Under the pieces are notes generated by a model that saw nothing but the letters and a program-made list of their open reading frames with translations, was not told the origin of the DNA and searched no databases. The translations under genes were made by a program, and so were the position numbers. A DNA stretch of 5,210 bases from an uncultured Lewinella sp. (GTDB taxonomy: Bacteria > Bacteroidota > Bacteroidia > Chitinophagales > Saprospiraceae): assembly GCA_938021455.1 (NCBI GenBank), contig CALIGP010000206.1, positions 1-5,210 on the forward strand, in the 5' to 3' direction. Below are positions 5,086 to 5,210 of the stretch, piece by piece (within the stretch, counting starts at the first letter, position 1; the number at the start of each line of letters is the position of its first letter).

Positions 5086-5210
5086 AGGGCATGCCCTAGG
5101 GTGTTCCCTCTCCCTTGGTAAGGGCACTACAGATTTTGGCCATAAAACGCGGAGCGTTTTCACTAGCCCCTCTCCGTCAAGCCGGAGGCGAGACTTACCG
5201 GAGAGGGGTT
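5086..5210. repeat. Cluster of hairpins, likely dispersed intergenic repeat (continues beyond window)
   Basis: Four foldbacks follow each other in gene-free DNA. These are AGGGCATGCCCT (5086-5097, a perfect palindrome), CCCTT-GGT-AAGGG (5112-5124), AAAACGC-GGA-GCGTTTT (5144-5160), and CCCCTCTCCG with CGGAGAGGGG (5167-5176 with 5199-5208). The last is a 10-bp stem extendable by one G-T and one A-T pair at its base. Its loop contains a small GCC-GGA-GGC foldback. The C-rich/G-rich CCCTCTCC style resembles repeats found between genes in many bacterial genomes. Copy number cannot be judged here. Confidence 0.5.
5144..5160. terminator. Candidate bidirectional intrinsic terminator
   Basis: AAAACGC, the triloop GGA and GCGTTTT form a 7-bp stem with A-run and T-run at the ends, symmetrical on both strands. 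It could end transcription from the protease gene, 135 bp upstream, and from a gene entering from the right. The stem has only three G-C pairs, so strength would be modest. It may equally be a unit of the surrounding repeat cluster. Confidence 0.35.

Noticed and set aside
1..5210. CRISPR array, tRNA or rRNA genes, insertion-sequence transposase
   Set aside because: No regularly spaced repeat units, no tRNA cloverleaf or rRNA-like stretch, and no transposase motifs were seen on either strand.

Overview
The window reads as a chromosomal segment of a Bacteroidota bacterium, probably from the marine/soil Saprospiria or Lewinella-like side. This is an inference from four things: a Bacteroidota-type promoter (TTG, 20 nt, TACCTTTG), weak or A-rich ribosome binding sites, the M1-family peptidase architecture, and a high-GC core (spot counts of about 60 percent or more) next to a much AT-richer accessory block.

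Layout: (1) bases 1-1007, minus strand, hold the first 335 residues of a secreted M1-family metallopeptidase that runs off the left edge. (2) Bases 1008-1264 are intergenic, with a REP-like palindrome and copy A of a roughly 71-bp structured repeat. (3) Bases 1265-3019, minus strand, form a compact three-gene operon: a nucleotidyltransferase of the AbiEii/MNT type, a small helix-turn-helix protein, and a predicted lipoprotein of unknown function. The genes are spaced by +4 nt and by an ATGA overlap, and one promoter lies directly at the start of the first gene. Spot counts put this block at about 37-43 percent GC. (4) Bases 3020-3463 are a divergent intergenic region. It holds copy B of the 71-bp repeat, three GTTAA boxes spaced exactly 10 bp apart, a 15-bp perfect inverted repeat and an 11-bp direct repeat. 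(5) Bases 3464-5008, plus strand, encode a complete HtrA/DegP-family periplasmic serine protease with an intact His-Asp-Ser triad and two PDZ domains. (6) Bases 5009-5210 contain no gene but several hairpins, which look like dispersed intergenic repeats.

The two outer genes are ordinary envelope functions: peptide breakdown and envelope protein quality control. The item most worth a second look is the AT-rich three-gene operon, which sits between two direct copies of the same structured repeat. This suggests an acquired, removable module. Its first two genes resemble the parts of a toxin-antitoxin or abortive-infection system, and the third adds a membrane-anchored protein that classical systems of this kind do not have. 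That functional reading is an inference. The sequence directly shows the gene order, the coupling, the motifs and the flanking repeats.
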